Below, piece after piece: positions 9,931-24,230 of a stretch of 64,000 nt of DNA; position 1 is the stretch's first letter; each line of letters begins with the position of its first letter. The position numbers and the translations under genes were made by a program. Below the pieces are notes generated by a model, which was not told the DNA's origin, ran no database searches, and was given only the letters and a program-made list of their open reading frames with translations. The DNA is from Cerioporus squamosus (taxonomy: Eukaryota > Basidiomycota > Agaricomycetes > Polyporales > Polyporaceae), in assembly GCA_022592435.1 (NCBI GenBank), contig JABYQS010000070.1:62001-126000 (forward strand). The letters are read 5' to 3'.

Positions 9931-11695
9931 TCATACTCGCAGTTCGTCGTATGGCGTGCCTAAGAATAGTTCCTCGAAGCTTGGCTGGCGTACGAATTGG
10001 ACGTTGAGGATTCCTTTCGACTGCAGCGGAGCCATGGGGGTCGCGAAGAAGTCCTTCAACGCCTTCTTCGTTTCAGCGTCCTCCTCCTCGAACGAGGACA
10101 TCACGATCGAGACGCGTTCAAGCGGCCGACGTGCCAGCTGCGCCGCCATGCCATACCACGCGCTGTGGTGTTTCTCGCGAGAACCTTCGAACCAGTACGT
10201 GGGCTCATAGTTCAGCAAGACTTCGAACGTGACGGCACGGAGCGCAGGCAGGCTATCTTGTTCCGCAAGCCAGCTGGTGTATATCTGCACGATGTCCGCG
10301 ACGCGAGATGCGTATTTGTCCGGGGTGGTGCTTTCCAGCGGCGGCACACGTTCGACTGGTAGGATGAGCGATTCCAAGGCCGTGCAGCGCGAGAGAGGTA
10401 TGTCGCGCCAATCATTCAACGCCTCTGTGGAATGAGGATTCCTTCAGCGTCCATGTGCATGTGGATGCAGATCTGCACGTACTTGGCTTCCGATACATGC
10501 GCGGCCAGAGGTTCAGGTTGAGTTCGCGGAGATGAGAACTGAAATCTACCAGAAGGGGTCTGAACGCCTCAATCTCCTTCATGCCATCCATGCCCCCACG
10601 GAATTTGAATGACTGCAGGGAACCCTCGAGCGCTCCGGATCTGCGCAAGAAGTCGTGGAAGATTCTGACAAGAGACGGAAGTGGGTCTTCGAGGTCTATG
10701 GTGCGGATGAGGGGGCGGTGAGTGGGGTTTACATGGGTAAACCACGTCGCGGGGTTTGAGTCGCGCCTCTTCGTCTCGTTCCATGGCATGTACTCCAAAG
10801 CGAGCTTTCCAATTTCGGAGAACGAGCAAATGACCTGAAAGATGTCGCGGTACGTGTGGAAGGCAGAGTAAACCTCGTTAATGCGGAGCTCTCCGAGAGG
10901 AGAGCAGTTATCGGGTAGGACCTTAATAGGATCTTCGACGCCGCTGCCGACGTCTTCGCCATCTTGATCGCTGTCGCTACTGTCTAATTCGTCGCTCCAG
11001 ACTCCATGGTCTGTGTCGCTGCCGCTCTCTTCGTCGCTCCATCCCGGGCCGTCGTTATCGCTTCCCTGATCGTCTCCGCCATCCTCGTCGTCCTCGCTCT
11101 CCCTGTCGCTACGCTGGCCGTCGCGTCTCGCTCCTTCGTTGCCTCGAGGCTCATGGTCACTCCGGTCGTCTCCCAGAGCCGCACGACGTCTACGGAGATA
11201 AGCCATATCGTCGGTGATCGTCAACTTGACCAGGGTCAAGCGTTTCAGCCGCGTGAAAACGCTGCTTAGCTTCGTCAGCACTTCGAGCTGGCAGTGCACA
11301 GAGTGCCAGTGTTCTTGGTCGCAATCGCCTTTGGAATCAGAGTCGTCTGAGTCGCAGTGGTATTTGTCGATGCCGTAAGGAGAGTAAGCGACCTCGCGAC
11401 GTGCACCCATCACCGTGAGGTCTTCGACGTGTCTCCCAAGGTTGGATCCAGAGTGCTGCGAGGTGCAGAAGAAGTCCAGGAACCGGACGAAACAGTCGGG
11501 ATAGCCTTTGGGAGGCGGCCTGAAGAATATCGTGCGGAAGAGCTGGGAACGACTGACGGGCAGCCACGTGTGGCAGACGAGAGAGCAAGAACGCAAGGTC
11601 TCCTTGTCGCCGTCAAATTGCTCGACTATCGTGAGCAAAATCTCCGGTGGGAGAAGTGCAGGAGATCGCGCTATGCCGGGTGCATGTCCAGACAT
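9931..11695 (-). CDS. F-box protein
   Basis: Two exons (10483-11695 and 10424-9931) join in phase to 568 residues. The F-box is near the N-terminus: LLPPEILLTIVEQF, then LRSCSLVCHTWLPVSR, about residues 14-50. The middle carries a long acidic Asp/Glu/Ser insertion (about residues 175-255). The C-terminal half is a divergent repeat region with blocks such as LESLILPVERV. By analogy F-box proteins link Skp1-cullin ubiquitin ligases to substrates; the target is unknown. Basidiomycetes carry large, fast-evolving families of such genes. A degenerate fragment of the same gene lies immediately downstream. Confidence 0.85.
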
Positions 11696-12285
11696 ATATT
11701 CTCCTACGCGGTATTATCGTCTGTGAGCTCTGCACTGGGCCGACTTTCGGGGTAGGGACTTACGACGTCGTCACTGCTCGTGGCAGTGTGCCAAGTACTG
11801 ATAGGACTTGCGTCGACTATAGCAGCGGCAACCCTAGTGGGAAACGTGTCTGAGCAGATATGGCGCGTTATAATGGTCTGACAACTCCATACCGCAGGTT
11901 GCCAATGGGTAGTGGTGATGTGGTTCGGTTCCAACGTATACTAGCTGAGCGGCTATTGTCGATTGTTGTCGAATGAACTTGACGCCCGTAGCCATCAAGA
12001 CGGATAACTTTTGGACCTACTCACTCACATGTTCTTCTGCACCGTAGTCGAATCGTAGACCAATGTTCCCTGGCCTCGTAGTACCATGCAGGGCAATATC
12101 CTTCCTCACATAATCTCATGGTCCAATTCCGATGCTTCTAAGTATTAGATTGCAATGATGAGTGTCCGATACAACAACGCCCATAGGTACCATAGACCAT
12201 AACCATAGATATCCGCCGGCATGTATGTGCACGCAAGTCAAGCAAGCACCCGTCCATCGCACACCAGAACAAATAACCCGTGCAC
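11696..12285. other. Intergenic, no gene seen
   Basis: 590 bp between the F-box start and the SEC2 stop. Only short frames without protein character. Confidence 0.4.
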
Positions 12286-15200
12286 TCAATGCACAGCAGC
12301 GCCAACCCTCGCCCAGAACATCTCCTCCCGCAACCGGACGAGCTCCTTGTACGTGCGCTCCTCCCACGTCGACTCGCCGACGTACTGACCCTGCTCGTCC
12401 TTCGCCTCCGCCTCCGCCTCCACGGGATCCACCGCGACCACAGTCGCGTTTGACTCTGGCACGGAGATTGCGTCGGCGGGAGGAGCATCGCCATTGAGGT
12501 GACGCTCCTCCGCATCACCAGCAGGTGCAACCTCTTCTGCCTTCGCGGGCTCTTCGCTCTCCTCGTCAACAGCAGCAGCAGCAGTGGGCGTGTCGGATGC
12601 AGGCTGCGCATGTGCGAGATGAACCTCCTCCTCCGCACGCGGAAGTTGCTCGGGCTCCGCTGTCACAGGAATGGACTCCTCAACGACAGCAGCGTCCTGC
12701 GACGGCGCCGTCGCTTCGCTGATAGGTGCGTCCACGGTTGGTTGTTCGGGAGCCGGGGCAGCGGGAGTCTCGTCCGCCTTCGCGTTCTGCGGCACGAGCG
12801 TAGACAATGGACGCGTTCGAGCGGCGGCCCGACGTGGAATAGGCGGGGGTGCGGGTGAGCCTGTACGTGAGGGAGGACCAGACGGTACGCTCGGAGCAGG
12901 GGTCGCTGCATTCACCGAAGACGCGTCGGTCGCAGCAGTCGACTCAGGCGCCGCTGCCTTGTCCTGAGCAACGGGTGATGATTCCTGAGAAGACGGGAAC
13001 GAAACCGATGCAGCCGCAACGGAGACGTCGAGAGGTGGGGCAAGCTCTTCGGTTGGGGTTGTGAAGGAGTCATTTGATGTTGCACGAGACATCGTCGTCG
13101 GTAGGACTGTGAGCTCTGGCTTGGGGGTGACGGTGGTTTCCTCAGGGGTGTCCTGCTGCTTTGGTGCGTCCTCACCGGTAACTTCGGGTTTAGAGGCGGA
13201 CGATTCGTCAGACGTTTGCATAGGCTCTGCAGGGGTTTCCTGCTTCGCGGGTTCGCTCGAGGAATTGGCCTCCCTGGTTGGGATACCGTTCGCCTGAGGC
13301 TTCTGTTCAATTTCTGGGGTTGCAGACCTCGTCTCTCTCCCCCGGTTCCTCTTTGGCAATGGTGGCGGAACTCCGGGCGTGGCAGAGACAGGTGCGGGAG
13401 TTGGCGCTGGAGAAGGGGAGGGGGAAGGGTTGGGCTCCTTGAACGGCGGCGGGACCCGGTGGACACTAGAGACGGAGTCCTTCGGCGTATGGGAGACCGC
13501 TGGATGAGATGGCGGAGGGGGAGGTAGTGTTTTGCGTGACGGGTCCCGCGGAGGAAGTTTGGGCCGCCCGTCGTCCTTGGGCTTCGCAGCTTCTGCGGCT
13601 TTGTCCTTCTCGGGCTCACGGGTGCCGCTCAGGCTACGCTGCATCGTTCCCCACAGCGATCCAAGGCCCATCTTTGTCCTCCGTGGTGGCGCCTGCATGA
13701 TACTTTGCTTGCTGTCCGTGACCACGCCGTTCGGACCGTCGTGCCCGTGTTCAGCACCGTTAACACCCGGCTTCGCGTGTCCATTCGGTGTGGCCATGGG
13801 CGGTTCTTCCCAAACCTTCTCGACGATGCTAGTGCGGACGAACGCCCACAGCGAGCACGTCGAGCGCAGCCTGGCAAGGCACCACCCTGTGGTGCACAAC
13901 GGGTAAATCGACTGACGCGGGGGTGTGCTCTGCTGTTGTGACATGGGTAGGGAGACCGGAAGGCCGGTTGTCGTGGCATCCAGCCGGAATATGTACAGCT
14001 GTGAAGGAGGTTCGGCGCTCGGAGGACCAAACTGCGCGGATTGTCGGGAAAAGGATGCAGAGAGGTTGAGCTCGCCGGCGCGCACATTCTTGAAGAGATT
14101 GGTAGACCAAGACGCGCTTTGCGACGCGGAACGAGGGGGATTCGGCGTGGTGGGAGTGCTCGCAGGGGAGTCGCTAGATGTAGAGTAGATAGGCATCCCG
14201 CACAGAGCGCAGGCGATGTGGGTATGATGGGAGCTAGCGGGTATATTCGGCGGAGCCAGCTCCTCCAGTAGGGTCGTGAATGGCATAGGCTCAACCGTGA
14301 GCTGACCGCTATGGATTGCGGCGATAACAGACCGGCGAGAGAGCCAGTTTAGCGACGGGGCAAGGTCGAGACGTACAGTAGGGTCACTGAATTCAGGTAA
14401 GCAGATGGTAACAACGAAAAGCGAATGTGACGTACGAGTCTTCGGCGACGAGTCTTGCCAGAAGCGGAAGAGGCAGGAGAGTAGACATGGCAGGTGGTTG
14501 GACGGAGGCGGGGCGGATAGCGCGAAGATGGGACACGAAGATGAGGAATTCGTGGTAGGGAACATGTGAGGAGAGCAGCTGGCGTTTCATGGCCCGAGGA
14601 CCCTCTGGGGAGCGGTCGACCCACTTGCCTTTACCCATCCGGACCCTCATGTCTTCAACCCTCCTCTCTGCCTGCTCCTTCTCCGACTGCAGAGCTTGCA
14701 TCTGGGCCTGCAGAGCACCCACCACCTCCTCGGCACTGCGGAGCGCGGCCTCGGTCTCCTCAAGCTTGCGTGCACTCCTAGCCTCCGCAATGCGTGCTTC
14801 CGCCACCATGGTATTTGCTTGATTGAACAAACCCGCGCTGAGGTCGTCGAGTTCCGTCTCAATCTCGGCTCGCGCACTCTCGGCCTGACCGCGCCGCGCT
14901 GCCTCCTCCGTCGCCTTCTCCATGAGGCGGGTGAGCTCGGCCGTCACATGCGACTTCTCGACGAGCAGTCCCGTGCTGAGCGCAGAGAGATGCTGAGTAC
15001 GTTCGAGCTCGAGCTGAGAGATCTTGAGGGTCGCTTGACGAAGATTGGATGAGGTGACATGCAGCTCGTCCTCGAGGTCGGAGACGCGGTCGTATGAGCG
15101 GACAAGCTTGTTGTTCAGTTGTGTGACCTGAGAGAACAGGTCCTGCACCTGTGAGCGCAAGGACTCGATAACCATCGCCTGCGCATCTGGGTCCGAGTTG

Positions 15201-15331
15201 TGTGCCTGAAGCCTTGTGTCCTCCCCGTTCGCGCCGACTGGAACGACAGTCGTCTTCTGTTCGAGTAGGTCGGCCTCGGCGTTGAGCTCATGCATCTCGC
15301 TGTCAACAGAAGGCTTTTGAGCGTGTGTCAT
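12286..15331 (-). CDS. SEC2: SEC2-type Rab guanine nucleotide exchange factor
   Basis: Two exons (14436-15331 and 12286-14386) with a 49-nt intron join in phase to 998 residues. Residues about 55-250 form a long heptad-rich coiled coil containing ELDDLSAGLFNQANTMVAEA (from residue 160), the hallmark of the Sec2p/Rabin8 GEF domain. The following region has conserved blocks (FLIFVSHLRAIRP, LNWLSRR). A Cys-rich patch IACALCGMPIY and C-terminal CTTGWCLARLRSTC may bind metal. The last half is a disordered Pro/Ser/Glu-rich tail. Sec2 activates the Rab Sec4 on secretory vesicles for delivery to the hyphal tip, through exocyst and myosin V. Function is inferred by homology. A nested inverted repeat lies about 90-140 bp upstream of the start. 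Confidence 0.85.
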
Positions 15332-15710
15332 GGCGCGGTTGCCACAACCTCAGCAACGATAAACCAAGAGTGTGAAGCCGGAAGGAGAGGTAGGAGGAGG
15401 TATACCGTGCAGTGGTTGCAGGACGCCCGTCAGACGTCAAGTGTTTGACGCCTGGGTACCGGACGGGCGTCAACACTCCTCAGGCCTAAGTACAAGTTTG
15501 GCACCAAACCACCGAACAAACCACACTGAGGTATGGCTTACAGAACTTCCCCTGCGCCACCATGGCGTGCCAAATACGTACCCCTTCACAAGATACTACC
15601 CAAGAGCATTGCTGAGCTCGGATTTGTGACACAGTGCAACGAGTAGTATTCGACACACAGAGTAGGATACGCCGTCAATCTAGAGTTACAAACGAAGAAG
15701 AGCCATACGA
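15332..15710. other. Intergenic between SEC2 start and SPP2 stop
   Basis: No gene seen. It contains the nested inverted repeat at 15422-15471 listed separately. Confidence 0.4.
15422..15471. repeat. Nested inverted repeat upstream of SEC2
   Basis: Outer arms GACGCCCGTC (15422-15431) and GACGGGCGTC (15462-15471) are perfect reverse complements. Between them lies a second perfect palindrome, CGTCAA-GTGT-TTGACG (15435-15450), which overlaps GACGTC, a bZIP/CRE-like core. It sits 91-140 bp before the SEC2 start codon, so a regulator-binding or cruciform-forming site is possible. Base pairing is seen directly; the role is inference. Confidence 0.5.
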
Positions 15711-17108
15711 CTAGTAGCGGTCCTTCCTCCTGGACGACTCGTATCTGTCCCTCGAGCGCGACCGCTCACGCTCCTTCGGCCTGTCCCGCTCCCTGCGAGA
15801 TGATGGGTCGCGGTCACCATCTCGTCGCCGGTCCCCGTCTCGGTCCCTGTCGCGTTCACGCTCCTTGTAGCGGTCGTGGTCACGGTCACGATCTCTCTCG
15901 CGTTCGCGGTCGCCGACTCGGTACTTCTCGCGATCACCCCGGTCTCGGTCGTCGCGCCGGCCGTCTCGCTCCCTGCGGCGATCCGGAGAGGGAGACCTCG
16001 AGGGGCGTCCTGAGCCACTGCGGGACCCCCTCTCGCGCTCGCTGTCGCCATCCCTCCCCTCCACCGTCCGCTCCTGCTTGATCACGGGCACGTACCGTCT
16101 CTCGGGCCGTGCCTTGGCTCCCTTCTTCCCTTTACTCCCATCGTCGAATACCTCCTTCTCCTTCGCACCGATTCCTAGGAGGGCGGGGCGAGACTGCGGA
16201 AGCCAGGGCTCGATCATGCCCTTGTTCTTCTTGCTCGCCGCCGTGCCCTCTTTCCACCCCATTCCCCGAAGCAGCGCGGCGCCGAACTGCGACACGGGCA
16301 CACGCTCGTAATCCTCCAGCGAGGCAGGATCGGGGAGCTCGACGACGTCCTGCTTGTAGGCATCGTCCTCCGTCACAGCGGGGATGATATCAATCTGTGG
16401 TCCGTCGATGCCCCCGTCGCCACCAGAGGCAGCACTCGCGAGGATGGCGCGAAGAGCCTTCTGGTCGTCCGTCTCCTCCTTCACCTCCTCAGCAGGAGGC
16501 GATGGTGCAGCGTTGGTGTCGGGCATGGAGACGTCTTCCCCCTCCTCGAGCTTCACCCGCTTCCGGAACTGTAGTCCTGATGCCTGAGGCCCGGAATTGA
16601 TGGTGTCGCGGGTTCCGAGCCCGCCAACGGAGCCGTCTGCTCCTGTGGTCGCGGCGGCGCTCGGAGGGACGTACAGCTGCTTGCGCTTGCGGGCGAGCTC
16701 TCGCCAATCCCTGTTCTGGAGGGCGGGGATGACAAGCGGGCCTTGCGGCTTCGACTTTTCATGGAGTCTGCCACGATAGTGGGCTACTGTGAGTTGAGGA
16801 CCCGAACGGCACGAAGAAACTGAGGAGACACACCGCTGTGCACCGAACTGGTCAAATGCTGTCACAAGCTCGTCCTCCGCTTCTGAGCCTTCATCAGAGC
16901 TGTCGCGTTCGGTGTACGTGCGCGACTTGGATCTTGAGGGCGTGCTGCGTCCGAGAGGACTGTTGGGAGTGCTCGTGCCAGAGAGATGACGAGGAAGTGT
17001 GGGGACCTTGAAGGTAGATGACTCGGAGTCCGACCCTCCATGCGAGGCTGGTGTCGGTCTCCGGACCGTAAACGACACCTTGCCCGCCGTGGTCGACGAC
17101 GAGGACAT
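15711..17108 (-). CDS. SPP2: Pre-mRNA splicing factor SPP2 (G-patch protein)
   Basis: Two exons (16834-17108 and 15711-16767) give 443 residues. The 66-nt intron is a multiple of three without a stop, so it can be missed. Splicing it joins FGAQR to LHEKSKPQGPLVIPAL, a block typical of Spp2. The G-patch core is VPVSQFGAALLRGMGWKEG (about residues 240-258), followed by RPALLGIGAKEKE. The C-terminal 110 residues are alternating Arg/Asp/Glu/Ser repeats, as in many splicing factors. Spp2 binds and activates the DEAH helicase Prp2 for the first catalytic step of the spliceosome in the nucleus. Confidence 0.87.
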   Translation of the reverse strand: MSSSSTTAGKVSFTVRRPTPASHGGSDSESSTFKVPTLPRHLSGTSTPNSPLGRSTPSRSKSRTYTERDSSDEGSEAEDELVTAFDQFGAQRCVSSVSSCRSGPQLTVAHYRGRLHEKSKPQGPLVIPALQNRDWRELARKRKQLYVPPSAAATTGADGSVGGLGTRDTINSGPQASGLQFRKRVKLEEGEDVSMPDTNAAPSPPAEEVKEETDDQKALRAILASAASGGDGGIDGPQIDIIPAVTEDDAYKQDVVELPDPASLEDYERVPVSQFGAALLRGMGWKEGTAASKKNKGMIEPWLPQSRPALLGIGAKEKEVFDDGSKGKKGAKARPERRYVPVIKQERTVEGRDGDSERERGSRSGSGRPSRSPSPDRRRERDGRRDDRDRGDREKYRVGDRERERDRDRDHDRYKERERDRDRDGDRRRDGDRDPSSRRERDRPKERERSRSRDRYESSRRKDRY

Positions 17109-17651
17109 GGAGAGCGACGAAGTGGAGAGACTTGAAGTGGGAAGAGAGTCGAGACGAAGACGGACTCACTTCGACACTTCAAGTTCCCCGCGCTGATGGC
17201 GTGAGAGTCTTACGTCAGCACCAGGAAAGGAAGCGAGCCCGTCGTCGTCGTTGTTGTTGTCGTCGTCGTCGTTGTCGTTGTCGTCGTCGTTCTCGCCGCC
17301 GTCGTTGTTGTCTCTCGCACGCTTGCCTCACGCGGTCTCCCTTCTGCTTGCCCCTTGCGCCGCCTGCTTCGACTGTCTTGCGGAACTCCGGGTGTGGGAT
17401 CTACCGTCTACGAGCGGACTTGGGCGCGGACTTCTCGCTGCCTCGTGTATCTCTGCACGCTATCCTGACGAGTCATTCTGCCCGTTTTCGTCGATACACG
17501 CCTTCCTTTGTGCACCCGTAATGGCCCCCAGAACAAAAAGGCCGCAGATGCCATCGATAAACGGCGGCCCAGGCGGCAGCATATAATCCTCCAGACCCTC
17601 CCTCCCGTCGTATTCTCCACCCCTACCCACACCGTCACCATCCGATTCGCC
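17109..17651. other. Divergent intergenic region SPP2 / coiled-coil gene
   Basis: Shared upstream region of two divergent genes. Besides a trinucleotide repeat (17241-17312) I see a C/T-rich leader before the plus-strand start and nothing else. Confidence 0.4.
17241..17312. repeat. GTC/GTT trinucleotide microsatellite
   Basis: About 70 bp of imperfect GTC, GTT and GCC triplets between the SPP2 and coiled-coil gene starts. It is probably in an untranslated leader or promoter. Confidence 0.8.
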
Positions 17652-18559
17652 ATGTCCACTGTAGACGTGAAGCAAGGTCGTCCCCAGTCTCTCGACTCTA
17701 CCTGTAAGTGCACACTTTTCCGCCATTACTATCGCTTACCTGGTGCTCTCCAGATTCCCCCGCTCCCTCCGCGCGGCAGTCTATTCAATCCACCCACTCC
17801 CCGACACCCGAGCTGGTGGGAGATGGCAAAACGTCACCGTCGTTGAGTGCCGTTGGCCACGTCAAAGGTGGCAACACCCCGCAAAGTGGTGTACAGCATG
17901 CTGCATATGCCCAGTCCGCGGAGGTTGAGGGGATCAAGCACTCGGTCCGGCGTCTTGAAGTTCGTCTTGACCAGGAGGGGACGTTGATTAGCAAGATGAA
18001 GCAACAGGTCGATAGACTAGACGCAAAGATCGACCATGTGCTGGAGAAAGTCCTGCCCAATCAGTTCGCCTCCGTCGATGCTCGCTTTGACGACATCGAG
18101 AAGACCATGAACGAGAGATTCGAGGAAGTTTCAAAGAATTTCCGGCAGGTGGACGACAACTTCGAAGCGGTGGACCAGCGTTTCGATCGACTGGAGAATG
18201 AGATACAGTCCATGCGGGATGACATCCGCCTCATCATGCGCATGCTGCAGATACAGCAAGGCGCGCCAACCCAGTCCCCACCCCGCATCGTCGAGTATCC
18301 CCCCTCTTCCGACTCTCACGACGCCGCCAGCGGCCACGCGCGCTCCCGCTACACCAGCGACGCTTCACAGCTCAGCGCTGCAGGTCCCTCTTCTCCTCGC
18401 CGCCATCAAGGGCCTTCTGTCGATGCCGGTGACGACGAGATCAGCCTTTCGTCGTCGAAGCGTGAAACCTCGCAGTTGTTCCGCACCATCCGGCGGATGG
18501 CCTCCAGAGGTAGTGAAATACTCTCGAAGAAGAAGAAGGGGAAGGGTGGTGTGCAGTAA
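17652..18559 (+). CDS. Coiled-coil protein (hypothetical)
   Basis: Two exons (17652-17703 and 17754-18559) join in phase to 285 residues. I do not recognise the family. After a Ser/Pro-rich N-terminus, residues about 75-190 form a continuous coiled coil with repeated motifs of the form FDDIEKTMNERFEEV, FRQVDDNFEAVDQRFDRLE. A Ser-rich linker and a basic C-terminus, ILSKKKKGKGG, follow. The heptad structure suggests self-assembly or a scaffold role; nothing more can be inferred. It is divergent from SPP2. Confidence 0.8.
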
Positions 18560-19303
18560 GTGGGTGTTGCGTTTCGTCAGGTGCGTTTGTGCCTTCACTT
18601 GCATCACGAATATGGCTAACGGTAATGCAGCTTCCACCTTAGCATGTCTCTTCATCTCCCGTCGCGTACGCTCGCCCTCGCGCACGCCACCTGCTCGTCT
18701 CCGCACTCTCGCATCCATCCCGGTCGGCTTGCATCGTCTCGCTGTCCCCATCATCCACCACGCAGTTCCAATACCCACGGATCCATGCGTACCCGATGTT
18801 CACACTCCTCTCGCCAGCTCGCCATCCTGCAGCAGCCACGCTCCTTAACCGTATCTCTACGTTTCTCTCTGCTCTCGCCATATCTCCTGCCTCGCTCTCG
18901 CTGATGTTATCTCTGCTGTGTATGTCTGACCTAACCTGTACTATGCTGTACTGTGAGATCATAATGGAACATCCTTGTATATGCTCTCTCATCGTCGAAT
19001 GAGGCACCGTGAGGTCGAGCCGCCAACTTAGGCTGTACAGTGTACACGGTCTGGACGGTGCGTTGATCTCCTAAACGTGATTTGAGGACGTATTCCAAAC
19101 GTATTTTGTTTTGCAGTGAGCGCTATAATTCCGGACTGCGGGGCAGATCACCATGCAAGTTATGACATCTCACTTCTTCTGTTCCCAACGTCTGTACCAC
19201 CCCTCCACTCCTCGGAACGTCCCAGGTCATCGCTCAGTGAGTGTCACGTAGAGAGTCCGAGCAGCTCCATAGTACTGAAGCTCACCCGGCCCTTCAGCTG
19301 GTC
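18560..19303. other. Intergenic, no gene seen
   Basis: 3' flank of the coiled-coil gene and upstream region of the second F-box gene. No protein character in the short frames. Confidence 0.4.
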
Positions 19304-20809
19304 CATGCCACCGCATCTTCCTCCGGAAATCATCGATGAGATCATCGCGTCTGTCTCCGACGATACGACTCTCTTGAATTGCGCATTGGTTTGCCGGGGC
19401 TGGCTTCCTGCGAGCAGGTCACGACTCCTCAACTTCCTCGATCTAGCCTCCAACACCGCATACGACTCGTTCGTCAACAACGTGCTCCACTCACCCCGTC
19501 TGGAACCGTATCTAGCATCGACGGAGACCGTATGGCTCATGGATCCATCCGAGGACGATGAGCCCCCAGCAGTGGGAGGTGCGCCGCCAGCGTGGACATA
19601 CCGTTTTGTACACGACTTCGCCGGCCACCTCCCAATGTCGAATCCCTGACGATCGAAAATGCCGACTGGATCACCAGGCCGCTGCACCCCAGTGCCTACC
19701 TAGCGTTAGCCCGCTTCTCCTCTTTGAAGCAACTGTCGCTATACAAATGCAAGTTGCCTTCGGCTCAAGCTATGCGTCGAATAGTCTCCGCGCTTTCGGG
19801 TTCCTTGAACAACCTGGAGCTGAACGACGTGACGTGCCCGCTTGGACGGGGCGACGTTCCAGCTACGTGGACCGCTGGCGCGCCTGGTCTGGCGTTGACC
19901 ACCCTGTACCTCACATGCCGCCGGAGAGACAACGACTGTTTGGCTCCCTTCCTATGTTGGCTCTCACAGACACCCACGCGGAACTCTCTTCGCGACTTTA
20001 CATTCATCTACGCGCGCACAGACGTGTCGCCGCACGCCAACGACTACACAGCATTTGTCAAGTCGGTGGCACCAAGACTTGAGAAGCTTCGTACTTATAT
20101 CGTTGAGTGCGTAGATGTGTACATACCTACTCGCCCCGTAAGCCGCTCACTGCACAAACAGCGCCCCTCGGGGAGATCCCGTCCCACCACCTCAGCTCTC
20201 TGGAAGACCTCGCGCTCAGCGTTGGAGGACACACTGGCACACCGTGGCCCGCTCGCTCCGCACGTTGCCCCGCTCGTCCCGCATCCATTACCTCGCGTTC
20301 ACAGTTTGGCCGAAGGCCGCACAGCTGCCTGAAGCACTCCCCCCGTACCAACCCATCGAGCACGCCGCCATTGACGACGACGGCCTTGAGCTCCTTGAAC
20401 CGATCCTACAGAAGGCTCCGCCATTCCGGGATCTCGAGAGCGTCGATTTCACGGTCCTGGGGTACACGAGCTGCACCGAGTCTGAGGCGACGGAATGCGG
20501 AAGCGCGTATCCTCGACGCCGTGCAGCGACTGCTCCCGGGTCTGGCCCCAAAAGTCCTCATCTCGGTTCGCTTGAGCGGGTACGTTTGTACATGTTGCTT
20601 GCTGATTCAGTGTGCATGTGCTGACGTGTTGCTACCCTCCGCATACGTTTGTCGAAGACGTGACTGAGACGTCACCTGTATTCAACGATAGCGGCAACGG
20701 AGCTCTGGGGCGCGGATTGAAGACCGCGCAGGCGGAGCGCCTCGAGAAGGAGGTCCTCATGCACGCGGCCAGTATGCGATTAGGACAATACCAGCGACAG
20801 CCTTGGTGA
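19304..20809 (+). pseudogene. F-box protein gene with several frame breaks
   Basis: The start MPPHLPPEIIDEIIASV and LLNCALVCRGWLPASRSRL is a clear F-box. Downstream blocks (LPNVESLTIENADW, FSSLKQLSLYKCKLPS, LSSLEDLALSVGGH, ILDAVQRLLPGLAPKV) are typical of agaricomycete F-box proteins with a degenerate repeat region. They lie in different frames. One base is missing at the C run 19631-19633, another between about 20230 and 20246, and one base (T, about 20496) is extra. An intron near 20110-20143 is probable. The last exon likely ends at 20809 (RQPW). Either a pseudogene or a gene damaged by consensus errors like others in this window. I favour errors but cannot exclude real decay, because F-box copies are often dispensable. 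Confidence 0.6.
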
Positions 20810-21442
20810 GCTGCAGATCCCTAGACACGACCGTGGTGCTGGCGAGATGGGTAGTATGTTGATCATGGTGCGGATGCGGATGCTATTCACAAATACTCTC
20901 TGCCTCTCACCGAATAAGTATACGCACTGTCCAGACTGTACGGTGCTACCTGCCTTGCAATTGTACGCATTTAACATTCATAGCCGTACCTCTTCGTCGA
21001 ACCAACATGGCTCACAATCAGGAAGGCCTACAGAAATAAGTTTTGACACTGCGAAACATGCATGGTACTACACTACACTACCACCTCGGACCCGAGGCAC
21101 ACAAAACAGTCATCAGAAGGGATCGTAAAACTTCAAACAAACAGGAAGTAACTGCCCCCTGCCCCGTCCACCCCATCCGCGATGAGCAGTGAGCACAGAG
21201 AGCGGGGAATCATGTGTATGCTCGACAAGTTCTAAAGGCAAAGAGTGTGTCCGTTCTGCGGGGCGTCCCCGGTATGCGGGCGACGTCCAAGAGTCCGTTT
21301 TGCTGCGATCGTCCGTGGATTTGCTTCAATTGTACATCCGTCTTCCCTTCTCTCTGCTCTCTTCCCGATCCCGTCTGAACCCCGTGTCCTCGAAGCACAC
21401 GCACAAACGCACGTTCGACGTCCGACTGCTATCGAGACGCGC
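20810..21442. other. Convergent intergenic region
   Basis: Between the F-box gene end and the GFA1 end. Nothing recognisable. Confidence 0.4.

Positions 21443-24230
<2,788 letters not shown>

Noticed and set aside
12912..13619. 235-codon frame overlapping SEC2 exon 2
   Set aside because: Alternate frame of the disordered SEC2 tail; Arg/Pro/Leu-rich artefact.
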